A DNA stretch of 64,000 nucleotides from Streptomyces sp. NBC_01571 (GCF_026339875.1 NZ_JAPEPZ010000001.1:3100001-3164000); one strand, 5' to 3'. Positions 34,255 to 43,815 are shown, counted from the stretch's first letter. The notes: generated from the letters alone by a model not told the origin. Program-made: numbers and translations.

Positions 34255-34356
34255 GGGGCCTCCATGGGCAAGGGGACGGAGGACAGATGGCGCCTTGCGG
34301 TCGGATTTCACCGTCGGAAGACGCGTTCGGGGCTGCGAGGCAGCCTTACCGGTCAC

Positions 34357-34372
34357 GTTTGGTATACCAAAC
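34357..34372. promoter_or_regulatory. Palindromic GntR (FCD) operator
   Basis: A perfect 16-bp palindrome GTTTGGTATACCAAAC in the 209-base divergent region between the permease and the GntR gene. FCD-type GntR proteins commonly bind sites with a GTATAC-like centre. Confidence 0.82.
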
Positions 34373-34463
34373 TGCGCACATGGTCCCGCCGTCAAGCGTT
34401 CCGACCGATGTCCGTGCCGTTACGGCTCCGTAAAACACCCACCGAGTCGGCGAAGATGAGCCC

Positions 34464-35141
34464 ATGACGAAGATCGAACCCCTGGGCGCGGTCCGTGAAC
34501 GCGTCCTGGGCGAGCTGCGGCAGGAGATCATCGCGGGGCGGCTGCGCCCCGGCGACCGCCTGGTCGAGCGCGAACTCGCCGAGCGCTTCGGGGTCTCCCG
34601 GGTTCCCGTGCGCGAGGCGATCCGCGCACTCGTCGCCGAGGGCTTCGTGCACTTCGAGACTCCGCGCCGCACGGTGGTGCGCCGGCTCACCCCTACGGAC
34701 GTCGCCGAACTCTTCGAGCTGCGTGAGGCGTTGGAGGTCTACGCGGCCGGGCTCGCCGCGGCACGGGCGAGGCCGCGGGATCTGGCGGAGGTCGAGGAAC
34801 TCCTCGACCGCGCGGCCGTCGCCACCGAGGCCGGGGACGCCGAGGCCATCACCGACATCAACAGCCGCCTCCACGAACGCATTCTGGCGATGGCGGACAA
34901 CAGTCTGCTGGTCTCCGTCCTGGAACCGGTCGCCGGCCGGCTGCGCTGGCTCACCCGGCAGAACGAGGAGTGGACGCAACTCCTTCTCGAACACCGGGAG
35001 TTGTACGAGGCCATCGCCTCCGGCGACCCGGAGCGCGCCCGCGCCCACGCCCTCACCCACGTACGGACCAACTACCGCTCGACGGTACGGCAGCTCTTCG
35101 GCGGCGAGGAAGAGCCCCGGCGGGCGGAGGAACGGGGGTGA
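34464..35141 (+). CDS. GntR-family (FCD) transcriptional regulator
   Basis: A 225-residue regulator. Winged helix at about residues 10-75 (VRERVLGELRQEIIAGRLRPGDRLVERELAERFGVSRVPVREAIRAL), then an all-helical FCD ligand domain (LFELREALEVYAAGLAA, INSRLHERILAMADN, HRELYEAIASGDPERARAHALTHV) whose Asp/His residues usually hold a metal. It is divergent from the permease-racemase operon and most likely represses it through the palindrome at 34357-34372, with the transported compound as inducer. Confidence 0.93.
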   Translation: MTKIEPLGAVRERVLGELRQEIIAGRLRPGDRLVERELAERFGVSRVPVREAIRALVAEGFVHFETPRRTVVRRLTPTDVAELFELREALEVYAAGLAAARARPRDLAEVEELLDRAAVATEAGDAEAITDINSRLHERILAMADNSLLVSVLEPVAGRLRWLTRQNEEWTQLLLEHRELYEAIASGDPERARAHALTHVRTNYRSTVRQLFGGEEEPRRAEERG

Positions 35142-35208
35142 GCGAGCAAGTCACGGCCGGTACAGGTGCCGTGGTGGGCGAGGGCCCCGCAGTGGGCGCG
35201 GAACCCGC

Positions 35209-36171
35209 TCAGCGCAGGGCGTACTTGTCCGTCGCCGCCACCAGCGCGTCCACCACCCCGGTCGCTCCCATGGTGTGCCCCACGTCGTCCACGACGATCA
35301 ACTCGCTGTCGGGCCAGGCCTGGTGGAGCCGCCAGACGACGCCCAGCAGGTTCCCGAAGTCGAGGCTGCCCTGCACGAGGGTGCCGGGGATCCCCTTCAG
35401 CAGTGGGGCGTCCCGGAGCACCACCCCCTCGTCGTTCCCCTCGCCCAGGAAGTGGTCGTTGCCGAAGTAGTGCGTGACGGTCCGGGCGAACCCCATACGG
35501 AACTTGGCGTCCTCGTACCGCTGCACGGAGCGCGGCGGCGCCGGCACGATCGCCGTTTCCCAGTCCGTCCAGGCCCGCGCCGCCCGTGTCCGTACCTCGG
35601 CGTCCGGCGATTCGAGCAGCCGGTTGTACGCGGCCGCGAGATTCCCCGCGCGCTCGGCCTCGGGCAGGTCGGCGAGGAATCGCTCGAAGGCCTCGGGAAA
35701 GATCTTCCCGAGCCCCCGGGTCAGGAGGGCCACCTCGGGGTTCGAGCCGGTGGCCACGGCGGTCAGCACCAGCTCGGAGACGACGTCCGGACACGTCTGC
35801 GCGTAGCGCAGCCCGAGCACCGAGCCCCACGACACCCCCCACACCAGCCACCGCTCGACGCCCAGGTGGCGTCGCAGCAGTTCCAGGTCCCCGATCACGT
35901 GTGCGGTCGTGTTGACGCTCATGTCGGTGCCGTGGGCGCTCGCGTGCGGGGTGGAGCGTCCGCTGCCGCGCTGGTCGAGCAGTACGATCCGGTACTTGGC
36001 CGGGTCGCAGTAGCGCCGGAACCAGGGTCCGCAGCCGGATCCCGGACCGCCGTGCAGCATCAGCGCGGGCTTCCCGGCCGGGTTCCCGCAGACCTCCCAG
36101 TGGACGCGGTTGCCGTCCCCGACGTCGAGCATTCCCTGGTCGTACGGTTCGATCTCCGGATACAGGCCCAT
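35209..36171 (-). CDS. pip: Proline iminopeptidase
   Basis: A 320-residue alpha/beta hydrolase of peptidase family S33 that removes N-terminal proline from peptides. Visible: oxyanion motif LHGGPGSGCG, DQRGSGRSTPHA, nucleophile elbow VWGVSWGS with the catalytic serine, and the late VVDDVGHT with the catalytic histidine. The N-terminus YPEIEPYDQGMLDVGDGNRVHWEVCG is the family standard. No signal peptide, so it is cytoplasmic. ATG 36171 is the likely start. It converges with the GntR gene. Confidence 0.94.
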   Translation of the reverse strand: MGLYPEIEPYDQGMLDVGDGNRVHWEVCGNPAGKPALMLHGGPGSGCGPWFRRYCDPAKYRIVLLDQRGSGRSTPHASAHGTDMSVNTTAHVIGDLELLRRHLGVERWLVWGVSWGSVLGLRYAQTCPDVVSELVLTAVATGSNPEVALLTRGLGKIFPEAFERFLADLPEAERAGNLAAAYNRLLESPDAEVRTRAARAWTDWETAIVPAPPRSVQRYEDAKFRMGFARTVTHYFGNDHFLGEGNDEGVVLRDAPLLKGIPGTLVQGSLDFGNLLGVVWRLHQAWPDSELIVVDDVGHTMGATGVVDALVAATDKYALR

Positions 36172-36180
36172 CGCGGGAGA

Positions 36181-37005
36181 CTAACCGTCGTACGGCCGGG
36201 TCGTCAGCCCCGCCGCCGAGGCCGCCGTGCGCAGCACCTCCCTCAGCATGGCGGGGGTCAGCCGTCCGGTGAAGGTGTTCCGCTGGCTGACGTGGAAACA
36301 TCCGAAGAGGTCGAGCCGCGTGGGTGAGGTGAGGGTGACCCGGGTGCCGTGCGCGAACGCCGGGCGGGGGCGCGGCACCTCCCAGCCCGCCCGCGCGAAG
36401 GCGGGCAGCGCGGCCTGCCAGCCGAAGGCGCCGAGGACGACGACCGCGCGGAGGGACGGCCGCAGCAGTTCCAGTTCGCGCACCAGCCAGGGCCGGCAGG
36501 TGTCCCGCTCCTCGGGGGTGGGCTTGTTGGCGGGCGGGGCGCAGCGCACCGGCGAGGTGATCCGTACGCCGCGCAGGGACAGTCCGTCGTCCGCGCTCAC
36601 GGCTGTCCCCCGGGAGGCCAGTCCCACCTCGTGCAGCGCCGCGTAGAGCACGTCTCCCGAGCGGTCCCCCGTGAACATGCGGCCGGTGCGGTTGGCCCCG
36701 TGCGCGGCGGGCGCCAGACCGACGATCAGCAGGGACGCGTCGGGCGGACCGAAGCCCGGGACAGGGCGGCCCCAGTACGTCTGGTCGGCGAAGGCGGCAC
36801 GTCGGGTGCGGGCCACCTCCTCTCGCCAGTCCACCAGCCGCGGACAGGCGCGGCACCCGGTGATCCGCTCGTCCAGTTTCGCCAGGTCCGTCAGGTCCGC
36901 CGATGCGGCGGGATCGGCCGGGCCGGCGGGACCTGCCGGGACCCCGAGGCCTCTGTCACCTGTGAGATCCGTGTGATCGCCGCTGTCCGTCCGGCCTCTG
37001 TCCAT
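36181..37005 (-). CDS. Uracil-DNA glycosylase, family 5 (UDGb-like)
   Basis: A 274-residue base-excision repair enzyme. Features of the UDGb family: Fe-S cysteines (CRACPRLVDW and a later CAPPANKPTPEERDTC), motif GLAPAAHGANRTGRMFTGD, where family 4 would have GEAPG, and HVSQRNTFTGRLT near the C-terminus. Family 5 enzymes lack the polar water-activating residue and act on uracil, hypoxanthine and related bases. An N-terminal Gly/Pro/Ala/Asp repeat stretch of about 40 residues precedes the domain. ATG 37005 is chosen; GTG 37014 is three codons upstream. Nine bases separate it from pip. Confidence 0.92.
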   Translation of the reverse strand: MDRGRTDSGDHTDLTGDRGLGVPAGPAGPADPAASADLTDLAKLDERITGCRACPRLVDWREEVARTRRAAFADQTYWGRPVPGFGPPDASLLIVGLAPAAHGANRTGRMFTGDRSGDVLYAALHEVGLASRGTAVSADDGLSLRGVRITSPVRCAPPANKPTPEERDTCRPWLVRELELLRPSLRAVVVLGAFGWQAALPAFARAGWEVPRPRPAFAHGTRVTLTSPTRLDLFGCFHVSQRNTFTGRLTPAMLREVLRTAASAAGLTTRPYDG

Positions 37006-37106
37006 GCCCCCCACCGTACGACCGGGCGGCAGCGCTCCCGCCGTCGAGGGTGGTCCCCTGTGACGGAAATGCGGCCCGGCCGGGCGACGTCTTCTAGAGT
37101 CGGGGC

Positions 37107-37601
37107 ATGGCTTCTGAGGGTGCGGACGTCGAACGGGACGACGAGAAGAAGAGCGCGGACGACGGCGCGACGGCTTCCGGTGACGCGGTGGCCGCGGCCG
37201 TGGCCGCGCGTCCGGCGGGCGGCGAGAGCGTTCGCGTCGACAGCTGGATCTGGTCCGTACGTCTGGTCAAGACCCGCTCGATGGGCGCGACCGCGTGCCG
37301 GGGCGGTCATGTCCGGGTGAACGGCGAGCGCGTCAAGCCCGCGTACGCGGTGCGCGTGGGCGACGAGGTCCGCCTGCGGCACGGGGGCCGGGAGCGGATC
37401 GTGGTGGTGAAGCGCGTGATCCGCAAGCGGGTCGGGCCGCCTGTCGCGGCCGAGTGCTACGTGGACAACAGTCCGCCGCCCCCGCCGCGCGAGGCCGTCG
37501 CCCCGGCGGGTGTCCGCGACCGGGGCGCGGGGCGCCCGACCAAGCGCGACCGCCGCGAGCTGGAGCGCCTCCGGGGCCTCGGCGGTCCTGAGGCCCCCTG
37601 A
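37107..37601 (+). CDS. S4-domain RNA-binding protein (Hsp15-like)
   Basis: A 164-residue protein with an S4 RNA-binding domain at about residues 43-95 (VRVDSWIWSVRLVKTRSMGATACRGGHVRVNGERVKPAYAVRVGDEVRL), like heat-shock protein Hsp15, which rescues stalled 50S subunits carrying peptidyl-tRNA. An acidic N-terminal tail and a basic C-terminal tail (GRPTKRDRRELERLRG) flank it. ATG 37107 is used. A strong hairpin follows and separates it from the convergent DoxX gene. Confidence 0.92.
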   Translation: MASEGADVERDDEKKSADDGATASGDAVAAAVAARPAGGESVRVDSWIWSVRLVKTRSMGATACRGGHVRVNGERVKPAYAVRVGDEVRLRHGGRERIVVVKRVIRKRVGPPVAAECYVDNSPPPPPREAVAPAGVRDRGAGRPTKRDRRELERLRGLGGPEAP

Positions 37602-37718
37602 CACCCGGACGTCACGGGCCCGGGTCCCTGGAGACCGGGGGCGCGGTCCCGCGACGCGCGCCGGCCACCGGTGACCGGTCGCCGGTCGCGCCGGTGTCCG
37701 GTCCTCCGTCCCCGACGT

Positions 37719-37757
37719 CGTCGAGGGCTCCCCGTCACGGCCGGGGAGCCCTCGACG
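37719..37757. terminator. Bidirectional terminator after the S4 gene
   Basis: A stem of at least 15 bp (about 37719-37734 with 37742-37757) with a 7-base loop, between the S4 gene and the end of the DoxX gene. Confidence 0.88.
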
Positions 37758-37768
37758 GCGTACAGCGG

Positions 37769-38236
37769 TCACGCCCGTCGTCGTACCAGCCGGACCAGCC
37801 GGACCAGCTCGGCATTGTGACTCCTGCGGGCCCACGCGATCAGCGCGAGCGGCAGGATCAGGATGAGCGGGGTCGCCACGTACGGTCCGTGCACCACCGT
37901 GACGTTCACGATGAAGGCGCCGACCATCAGCGCGCTGAGCGCCACCGCCGCGACCGAGGACAGCAGCGGGATCAACAGGGCCACGCCACCGGCGAGTTCG
38001 AGCGTGCCGATGAGGTACATGCCCGTGTTGCCCCAGCCGAGCTTGTCGAAGGACTCGGCCGCCGACGGGTTCGCGACGAGCTTGGGCAGGGCGCTCGCGA
38101 ACACGTAGAAGAGACCGAGCAGGATCTGCAGGGCGCCCAGCGGAATCCGTGCGCCCTGGCCCCGGAGGAGTCGGGAGCGCGACGGGGCGGCGGAGGCGGG
38201 GGCGGCCGTGGTGGCGGGGACGGTGGTCTCGGACAT
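37769..38236 (-). CDS. DoxX-family membrane protein
   Basis: A 155-residue protein with four hydrophobic helices (about residues 32-52, 72-95, 98-116, 120-140) and the DoxX pattern ILLGLFYVFASALPKLV, GNTGMYLIGTLELAGGVALLIP. DoxX relatives take part in quinone or thiosulphate oxidation or oxidative stress at the membrane; the specific role is unknown. ATG 38236 follows GGAGACCCC. The Ala/Pro-rich first 25 residues are poorly conserved. Confidence 0.9.
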   Translation of the reverse strand: MSETTVPATTAAPASAAPSRSRLLRGQGARIPLGALQILLGLFYVFASALPKLVANPSAAESFDKLGWGNTGMYLIGTLELAGGVALLIPLLSSVAAVALSALMVGAFIVNVTVVHGPYVATPLILILPLALIAWARRSHNAELVRLVRLVRRRA

Positions 38237-38449
38237 GGGGTCTCCTGTGCGAAGCGGTGCGAGGTGCTGCCGCAGGGGTAGACCGGGCGGGCGTCCGGAA
38301 CTCATCGCCGCGGGCCGGGTCCGATCGGCCCACCGGCTCCGCCGCCCCGGGCCGGGCGCCGCCTCGGGTCCTCACGCCTTTCCTTCACGCAGTTCCACGC
38401 TCACACTCGTCCAACGGGCAGCCCGCGTCGCCTCGTTCCTGCGCCCCCC

Positions 38450-39454
38450 TCACTCGTTCGAGGGGGTTTGCAGCGCGAACCAGCCGTGCCCGACGTACCA
38501 GTGGCCGCCACCCCGGAGATGGTCCCCCACCGCCCGCTCCACGGCGCTGCGCCTCGGCAGGTCCCGGGTCGGCAGCTCGGGATCGCCGAAGACGAACCCG
38601 ACCGGCACCCCGTCGTCCGGGGTGGTCTCCTGGTACGCGACGCGGAAACGTTCCTGGAAGCGCATGATGTTCGAGTCCGCCGGCAGGTACCGCCCGAGCT
38701 GCGGATCCAGCAGCCAGGAGTGGCACTCCGCCACCTCGTAGCGCTCGTCGGGGTAGTGCCGGGCGAAGAACTCCCGTGCCAGGGCGAGCGACCGGTCGCA
38801 GGCGGCGGGCGTCAGCGGTCCGCGGAAATCGGCTATGTGCACGCTCAGACAGGGATCGCCCGGTCCGGAGCCGAGGCCCGCCGCCGCGACGGCGTGGCCG
38901 GTGCGCTGACCGAGCCGGGACCGCTGGAACTGCAGCCGGCCCAGCTGGAACAGCTCGCCGTGGAAGTGCAGGGCGATCCACCAGGGGAACAGCAGACCCG
39001 GCGTGCCGAGCCGTCTGCGGTGCACAGCCACCTGCCGTCCGAGGTCGGCGAGGGTGCGCCGGGACACGTCGTCGGGGATGCCGCGACCGCGGTGGTACGC
39101 GCGGACGTAGGGGAGCGCCGCGACGAAGACGTACAGGTGGAAGCAGCGCCCGAGCGACCCTGTCGAGGCGGGGAACGCGGGCGGTTCCCATCCCTTTCCG
39201 ATCTCTCCCATGTCCCGTACGAAGCGGGCGACGCACCGCGTGAGCAGCGTCATCGCCTCCGGGTCCGCGGCGAGCCGGGAGCGCAGGGCGACGAGCTCGT
39301 TGACGTGTTCGTGGGCCACGGACAGGTCGAGCAGGATGTCCGCCAGCTCGTCCGCGTCCGGAAGCGTCGCCTCCGTCCGGGGCGGGGCCTCGCTCTCCAG
39401 GTCTCTCAGCCATTCGGCGAGCCTCGCGTCCGCCCGCAGCGCGTCCAGCAGCAC
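38450..39454 (-). CDS. Acyltransferase-domain protein (GNAT-like, uncharacterised)
   Basis: A 334-residue conserved Streptomyces protein annotated by analogy as an acyltransferase. Landmarks are LLDLSVAHEHVNELVALRSRL, RDMGEIGKGWEPPAFPASTGSLGRCFHLYVFVAALP, SVHIADFRGPLTPAACDRSLALAREFFARHYP and CHSWLLDPQLGRYLPADSNIMRFQ. I cannot assign a substrate. GTG 39454 has GGAGG 5 bases upstream, which decides the start against a longer frame to 39748. It is divergent from the DUF6343 gene, 100 bases away. Confidence 0.82.
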   Translation of the reverse strand: MLLDALRADARLAEWLRDLESEAPPRTEATLPDADELADILLDLSVAHEHVNELVALRSRLAADPEAMTLLTRCVARFVRDMGEIGKGWEPPAFPASTGSLGRCFHLYVFVAALPYVRAYHRGRGIPDDVSRRTLADLGRQVAVHRRRLGTPGLLFPWWIALHFHGELFQLGRLQFQRSRLGQRTGHAVAAAGLGSGPGDPCLSVHIADFRGPLTPAACDRSLALAREFFARHYPDERYEVAECHSWLLDPQLGRYLPADSNIMRFQERFRVAYQETTPDDGVPVGFVFGDPELPTRDLPRRSAVERAVGDHLRGGGHWYVGHGWFALQTPSNE

Positions 39455-39554
39455 TGTCGCCTCCCCCGTCGGTCCGACCGCCGTCCCTTTGGTGAACGTG
39501 CACGACGAGAGTACGTTTTCCGGTAGGAACGGTGGTCCGGGAACGGTGATCCCG

Positions 39555-39821
39555 ATGCGTACAGGCAGTGAACCGACGACAGCGCGCAGTGCCCTGCGGA
39601 TGCGCTTCTGGCTGAGTGCCTGGGGCCTGGTCTGGGCGATCTTCGGAACGGCCGCGTTCGCGCTGGCCGGACGGCCCGGGTGGGCCGCCGCCTGCGGTGT
39701 GCTGTGGGTCGTCGCCACCGTGGACATGACCGTGATCCTGTGGCACATCCATCAGGGCCCGCACTACCAGCCGAGCCGTGACATCCCGCCGTACCGGCCG
39801 CCGGAGCACCACCACCCGTAA
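39555..39821 (+). CDS. DUF6343 small membrane protein
   Basis: An 88-residue protein: polar N-terminus MRTGSEPTTARSALRMRFWL, two helices (about residues 20-40 and 43-64), and the tail HIHQGPHYQPSRDIPPYRPPE, which is the hallmark of the Streptomyces DUF6343 family. Function unknown. ATG 39555 gives the family start. Confidence 0.88.
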   Translation: MRTGSEPTTARSALRMRFWLSAWGLVWAIFGTAAFALAGRPGWAAACGVLWVVATVDMTVILWHIHQGPHYQPSRDIPPYRPPEHHHP

Positions 39822-39927
39822 GCCTGGTCCGCCCACCCGTGGGTCTCGTCCGGGCGTCCGGGGCCCTGCGGATTCCAGAGCCCCGCGTCCCGGCCCCAGG
39901 ACCCCGTGACTCACGGTCGCGGGCGGC

Positions 39928-40317
39928 TTAGGGTGTGTCCGAGTCGAAGCGCGCGGCTTCCAGGTACTGCGGTTTCGGATCGAGCGCCGCCGCCAGTCTG
40001 AAGTGCCGCTTGGCCTGCTCGGGGCGGAGCTGGCGCTCATAGGTGCGGGCGAGCGCGAAGTGCGCGAACGCGTTGTCCGGTTCGCGCTCCAGCACGATCG
40101 TGAACTCCAGCTCGGCGGGGCGCAGTTGCGCGGCGGCGAAGAAGGCACGTGCGCGCAGCAGGCGGGCCGCCGTGTTCTCCGGATGTGCGGCGATCACCGG
40201 GTCGAGCAGCTTCACCGCGCCCCGCGGGTCGCGCGCGGCGAGCAGCTGCTCGGCGGCACGGAAGTCGATGACATGCGTCTCCGGAGTACGTCCGGTCGGT
40301 CCGCTGGTCTCGGGCAC
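39928..40317 (-). CDS. Tetratricopeptide repeat protein
   Basis: A 129-residue protein with about three TPR units (RAAEQLLAARDPRGAVKLLDPVIAAHPENTAARLLRARAFF; LRPAELEFTIVLEREPDNAFAHFALARTYERQ; LRPEQAKRHFRLAAALDPKP). TPRs mediate protein contacts; no partner is evident. It lies 50 bases downstream of coaE on the same strand and may be transcribed with it. Confidence 0.92.
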   Translation of the reverse strand: MPETSGPTGRTPETHVIDFRAAEQLLAARDPRGAVKLLDPVIAAHPENTAARLLRARAFFAAAQLRPAELEFTIVLEREPDNAFAHFALARTYERQLRPEQAKRHFRLAAALDPKPQYLEAARFDSDTP

Positions 40318-40367
40318 GGCTGAGTCCTTCCCTCACTTCACGGGTTCAACGCCCCCGACGAGGGCCG

Positions 40368-40976
40368 CTATTCCTCGCGAGCGTGCGCTCGGCGTACGAG
40401 ATCCGCCCACACCTCCCCCACGCGCCGCCTCAGCTGCTCCAGGGGTACGTCGTTGTCGATGACGACGTCGGCGATCGCGAGGCGCTGTTCGCGGGTGGCC
40501 TGAGCGGCCATGCGGGCGCGGGCGTCAGCCTCGGTCATGCCGCGCAGCCGCACCAGCCGGTCGAGCTGGGTCTCGGGGGCGGCGTCCACGACGATCACGA
40601 GGTCGTAGAGGCCTGCGAGGGAGTTCTCAGCCAGGAGGGGGACGTCGTGGACGACCACGGCGTCGGGCGCGGCGGCGCTCTCCAGGGCGCGGGAGCGAGC
40701 CCCCACCAGGGGGTGCACGATCGAGTTCAGGACCGCGAGTTTCCCGGGGTCGGCGAAGACGATCGAGCCCAGTCCGGGACGGTCCAGGCTTCCGTCCGGT
40801 GCGAGCACCTCCGTGCCGAAGGCCTCGACGACGGCCGCGAGCCCGGGAGTTCCGGGTTCGACGACCTCTCGCGCGATGCGGTCCGCGTCGACCAGTACCG
40901 CGCCGTGCTCGACGAGGAGCCGCGACACCTCGCTCTTGCCGGCGCCGATACCGCCGGTCAGGCCCACCTTCAACAT
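40368..40976 (-). CDS. coaE: Dephospho-CoA kinase
   Basis: A 202-residue enzyme for the last step of coenzyme A synthesis, phosphorylating the 3'-hydroxyl of dephospho-CoA. Walker A is [11 protein letters not shown] (residues 5-15); the CoA-binding lid region [12 protein letters not shown] and the [25 protein letters not shown] block are typical. Length and start ([11 protein letters not shown]) match the family. Confidence 0.97.
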   Translation of the reverse strand: MLKVGLTGGIGAGKSEVSRLLVEHGAVLVDADRIAREVVEPGTPGLAAVVEAFGTEVLAPDGSLDRPGLGSIVFADPGKLAVLNSIVHPLVGARSRALESAAAPDAVVVHDVPLLAENSLAGLYDLVIVVDAAPETQLDRLVRLRGMTEADARARMAAQATREQRLAIADVVIDNDVPLEQLRRRVGEVWADLVRRAHAREE

Positions 40977-41073
40977 GCCGGAAAGCCTAGGGCCTGCCCC
41001 CGACGGACACCGGCGCGGCCCCCACGCGGGGAGGCCGCTCCCGGCCGGACGCGGTGCGGGCGCCCGGCACGGC

Positions 41074-42012
41074 CTACGAGTCGCCTTCGCGCTCCGCGAG
41101 GAAGCGCTCGAACTCCAGCCCGATCTCGTCCGCCGACGGGATCTCCACGGGCTCCGCGAGCATGTTGCCCCGCGTCTCCGAGCCCGCCGCGGCGTCGTAC
41201 TGGTGCTCGAGGCCCTGGACGAGGGAGACGAGTTCCTCGTCGCCCTCCTGGATCTGCCGGTCGATCTCCGTCTGGGTGCGGTGCGCCTCGTTGCGCAGCG
41301 AGTGCGCGATGCCGGGAAGCACCAGGCCCGTGGCGCCCGTGATGGCCTCGAGGACGGTCAGTGCGGCGTCCGGGTACGGGGAGCGGGCGATGTAGTGCGG
41401 AACGTGCGCGGCGACACCCAGTACGTCGTGCCCGGCCTCCATGAGGCGGTACTCGACGAGGGCCTCGGCGCTGCCGGGGACCTGTGCCTCGTCGAAGGGA
41501 CTGCGGTGACCGGGCACCAGGTCGGTGCGGTTGCCGTGCGGTGTGACACCCACGGGGCGGGTGTGCGGAACGCCCATGGGGATGCCGTGGAAGTTCACCG
41601 CGAGCCGGACGCCGAGCCGCTCCACGATCTGCTCGACGGCGGCGGCGAAGCGCTCCCACTCGACGTCCGGCTCGGGGCCGGACAGCAGCAGGAAGGGCGC
41701 GCCCGTGGCGTCCTGGACGAGCCGCACGTCGAGCGCGGGCTCCTCGTAGTCGGTCCACCGGTCGCGCTTGAACGTCAGCAGCGGGCGGCGTGCCCGGTAG
41801 TCCACCAGCCGGTCGTGGTCGAACCGGGCCACGACCTGGTGGGGCAGCGAGTCGAGCAGCCGGTCGACGATCTGGTCGCCCGTTTCACCCGCGTCGATGT
41901 ATCCGTCGAAGTGGTAGAGCATGACCAGTCCGGCCGACTCCTGGGCGAGCGCCATGTCCACCACGGCCAGGCCCTTCGGCTCCCATGCGTACAAACCCTG
42001 CGGATCAAGCAC
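41074..42012 (-). CDS. PAC2-family protein
   Basis: A 312-residue PAC2 (proteasome assembly chaperone 2-like) protein. Landmarks: [90 protein letters not shown] and the acidic C-terminus. In actinobacteria PAC2 proteins are uncharacterised, though proteasome carriage makes a chaperone role possible. GTG 42012 has GAGGAGGAG upstream. Confidence 0.9.
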   Translation of the reverse strand: MLDPQGLYAWEPKGLAVVDMALAQESAGLVMLYHFDGYIDAGETGDQIVDRLLDSLPHQVVARFDHDRLVDYRARRPLLTFKRDRWTDYEEPALDVRLVQDATGAPFLLLSGPEPDVEWERFAAAVEQIVERLGVRLAVNFHGIPMGVPHTRPVGVTPHGNRTDLVPGHRSPFDEAQVPGSAEALVEYRLMEAGHDVLGVAAHVPHYIARSPYPDAALTVLEAITGATGLVLPGIAHSLRNEAHRTQTEIDRQIQEGDEELVSLVQGLEHQYDAAAGSETRGNMLAEPVEIPSADEIGLEFERFLAEREGDS

Positions 42013-42187
42013 TGTGACCGCTCCTCCTCGTGTTCCTAGGGCACAACGTGGCACGGAGCACGGACATTCCCGTCCCGTGCTCCGTGCCGCTGCTCGTCGC
42101 TTCTTCCCGTCCGTCACGAGCGGCCGGGTGCCCTGCGGTGACGTGACCGCGGGCGGCCACGGGCACGGCGCACGCCTGTTGCGAGGA

Positions 42188-42205
42188 CTCCACGCGCGCG
42201 TGGAG
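42188..42205. terminator. Palindromic hairpin after the amine oxidase gene
   Basis: A perfect 18-bp palindrome CTCCACGCGCGCGTGGAG beginning 2 bases after the oxidase stop codon. It may act as a terminator or stabilise the mRNA end. Confidence 0.45.
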
Positions 42206-42207
42206 CG

Positions 42208-43815
42208 TTACGACGACAGCACGCGCGCGTGGATCGAGGTGACGGCGTTGCGGGCGGAGGTGAAGGCGCCGTGCTGCCAGGCGTCGGTGTAGCTGAGCCA
42301 GTCGCCCGCGAAGTGGACGCGTCCGGTGGGCCGGTTCAGGGGTGCGTAGCGGGGGTCGTCGGGGCCGCCGGGGGTGTCGTGCCAGGCGGCTTCCAGGTGG
42401 GGTGTCTGGCGCCAGTGGTGGGAGAAGGACGAGTCGAGTTCGGTGCGGTACTTCTCGCCGTAGATCTTCACGCCCGCGGCCACCGCGCGCTTCTCGCGGT
42501 CCTTGGGGCTGAGCTTGGCGTAGGAGTCCGCGTCGGAGCCGTAGTTGTAGTAGCCGATCATGACGCCGCGCCGGCCGTTGAAGCCGTAGGAGGGGTGCCA
42601 GATGTGGGTGACGTCCTGGTCGGTCTCGGTGATGCCGCCGTAGATGCGGTGATCGAGCTCCCACCAGCGTGAGCGGTATTCGAGGCCGATCTTGCCCGCG
42701 GACTGCGGGGTGATCGCCTCCAGGGCGTTCTGTACGCCGGAGCCGAGGTTGTGCGGGATTCCGGCGAGGATGTTGGGTGGCAGGGCGCCGACGCAGAAGT
42801 CGGCGTCGAGGGATTTCGTGCGCCCGCCCTGGGTGTAGGTGACGGTGACGCCGTTCCCCTTGTCGGTGATCCGGGAGACCACCGCTCCGGTGCGTATGCG
42901 GTGGGAACCGATCGCCCTGGTGAGCGCCTTCGGTATCTGGTCCATGCCGCCCACGGGCTGGAACATCAGCATGGCCTGGTCGAATTCGAACTCGAAGGAG
43001 AAGTAGCGGCCGACGCCGCTGGCGAAGACCTCGGAGGCGGTCGGTACGTCGCCGAGGAGCACCCCCGGAGTCCCGGCGGCGGCGGGGACGGTGGTGTAGC
43101 CGCGGCGTGGTCCGCCCTCGTATGCGAGTCCGTCGCCGAGTTCACCGAAGTCCTTGAGGAACTCGACGAGCCGGTCCTGGTCGGTGGCGGTCAGCTCCTT
43201 GTCGAGGGCGCCCTTGTCGGTGGCCTTGGCGAGGAGTTCGGAGACGTAGCCGTACACGTCGGCTTTGGCGGTGCGGTGGCGTACGGGCTTGGTCATGCCG
43301 GACGACTCGTTGTACATGTACGCATCCGCGTTCGTGTTCGTGAACACCTCGACGGGGACGCCGAGTTCGCGGCAGTAGTCGAGGGTGACCATCCACTGCG
43401 GGATGCGGGCCGGTCCGGCGTTCATGTACTGGCCGTCGCCGAACCGCGCCGTCTGGGTGTTGCCGTACAGGTCGGTGGTCGTGTCCCCACCGCGCACGGT
43501 GAAGTTACGGCCGCCGGTCCGGTCCCTCGCCTCCAGGACCGTACAGTCGTAGCCCGCCTTGCCGAGCTCGTACGCGGAGGCGAGTCCGGCGATGCCCCCG
43601 CCTACGATCACGACCTTCGCGGCGCCTCTCCCGGTGAGTGTGAAATCGCCCGACTTCGGTGCGCGGTACGGCTGTTCACGCTGGGCTGCCTGCGCGGTGG
43701 GCGCGAGGCCGAGGGCCCCCATGGTGGCGAACATCGCGCCCGCACCACCGGTCAGACCGACGGTGCGCAAGAACGCGCGCCGGCTCGACGCACTCGATCG
43801 CTCCTGTGCTGCCAT
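42208..43815 (-). CDS. Tat-exported flavin amine oxidase (L-amino-acid oxidase type)
   Basis: A 535-residue FAD enzyme. A twin-arginine signal (SSRRAFLRTVGLTGGAG, then AQAAQREQP) predicts export in folded form. The FAD site is KVVIVGGGIAGLASAYELGKAGYDCTVLEARDRTGGRNFTVRGG; the substrate-side GDGQYMNAGPARIPQ and the C-terminal GRVHFAGDWLSYTDAWQHGAFTSARNAV complete the amine oxidase fold. It probably deaminates amino acids or amines outside the cell, giving H2O2. ATG 43815 follows GGGAGCC. It is divergent from the secreted beta-helix gene. Confidence 0.93.
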   Translation of the reverse strand: MAAQERSSASSRRAFLRTVGLTGGAGAMFATMGALGLAPTAQAAQREQPYRAPKSGDFTLTGRGAAKVVIVGGGIAGLASAYELGKAGYDCTVLEARDRTGGRNFTVRGGDTTTDLYGNTQTARFGDGQYMNAGPARIPQWMVTLDYCRELGVPVEVFTNTNADAYMYNESSGMTKPVRHRTAKADVYGYVSELLAKATDKGALDKELTATDQDRLVEFLKDFGELGDGLAYEGGPRRGYTTVPAAAGTPGVLLGDVPTASEVFASGVGRYFSFEFEFDQAMLMFQPVGGMDQIPKALTRAIGSHRIRTGAVVSRITDKGNGVTVTYTQGGRTKSLDADFCVGALPPNILAGIPHNLGSGVQNALEAITPQSAGKIGLEYRSRWWELDHRIYGGITETDQDVTHIWHPSYGFNGRRGVMIGYYNYGSDADSYAKLSPKDREKRAVAAGVKIYGEKYRTELDSSFSHHWRQTPHLEAAWHDTPGGPDDPRYAPLNRPTGRVHFAGDWLSYTDAWQHGAFTSARNAVTSIHARVLSS

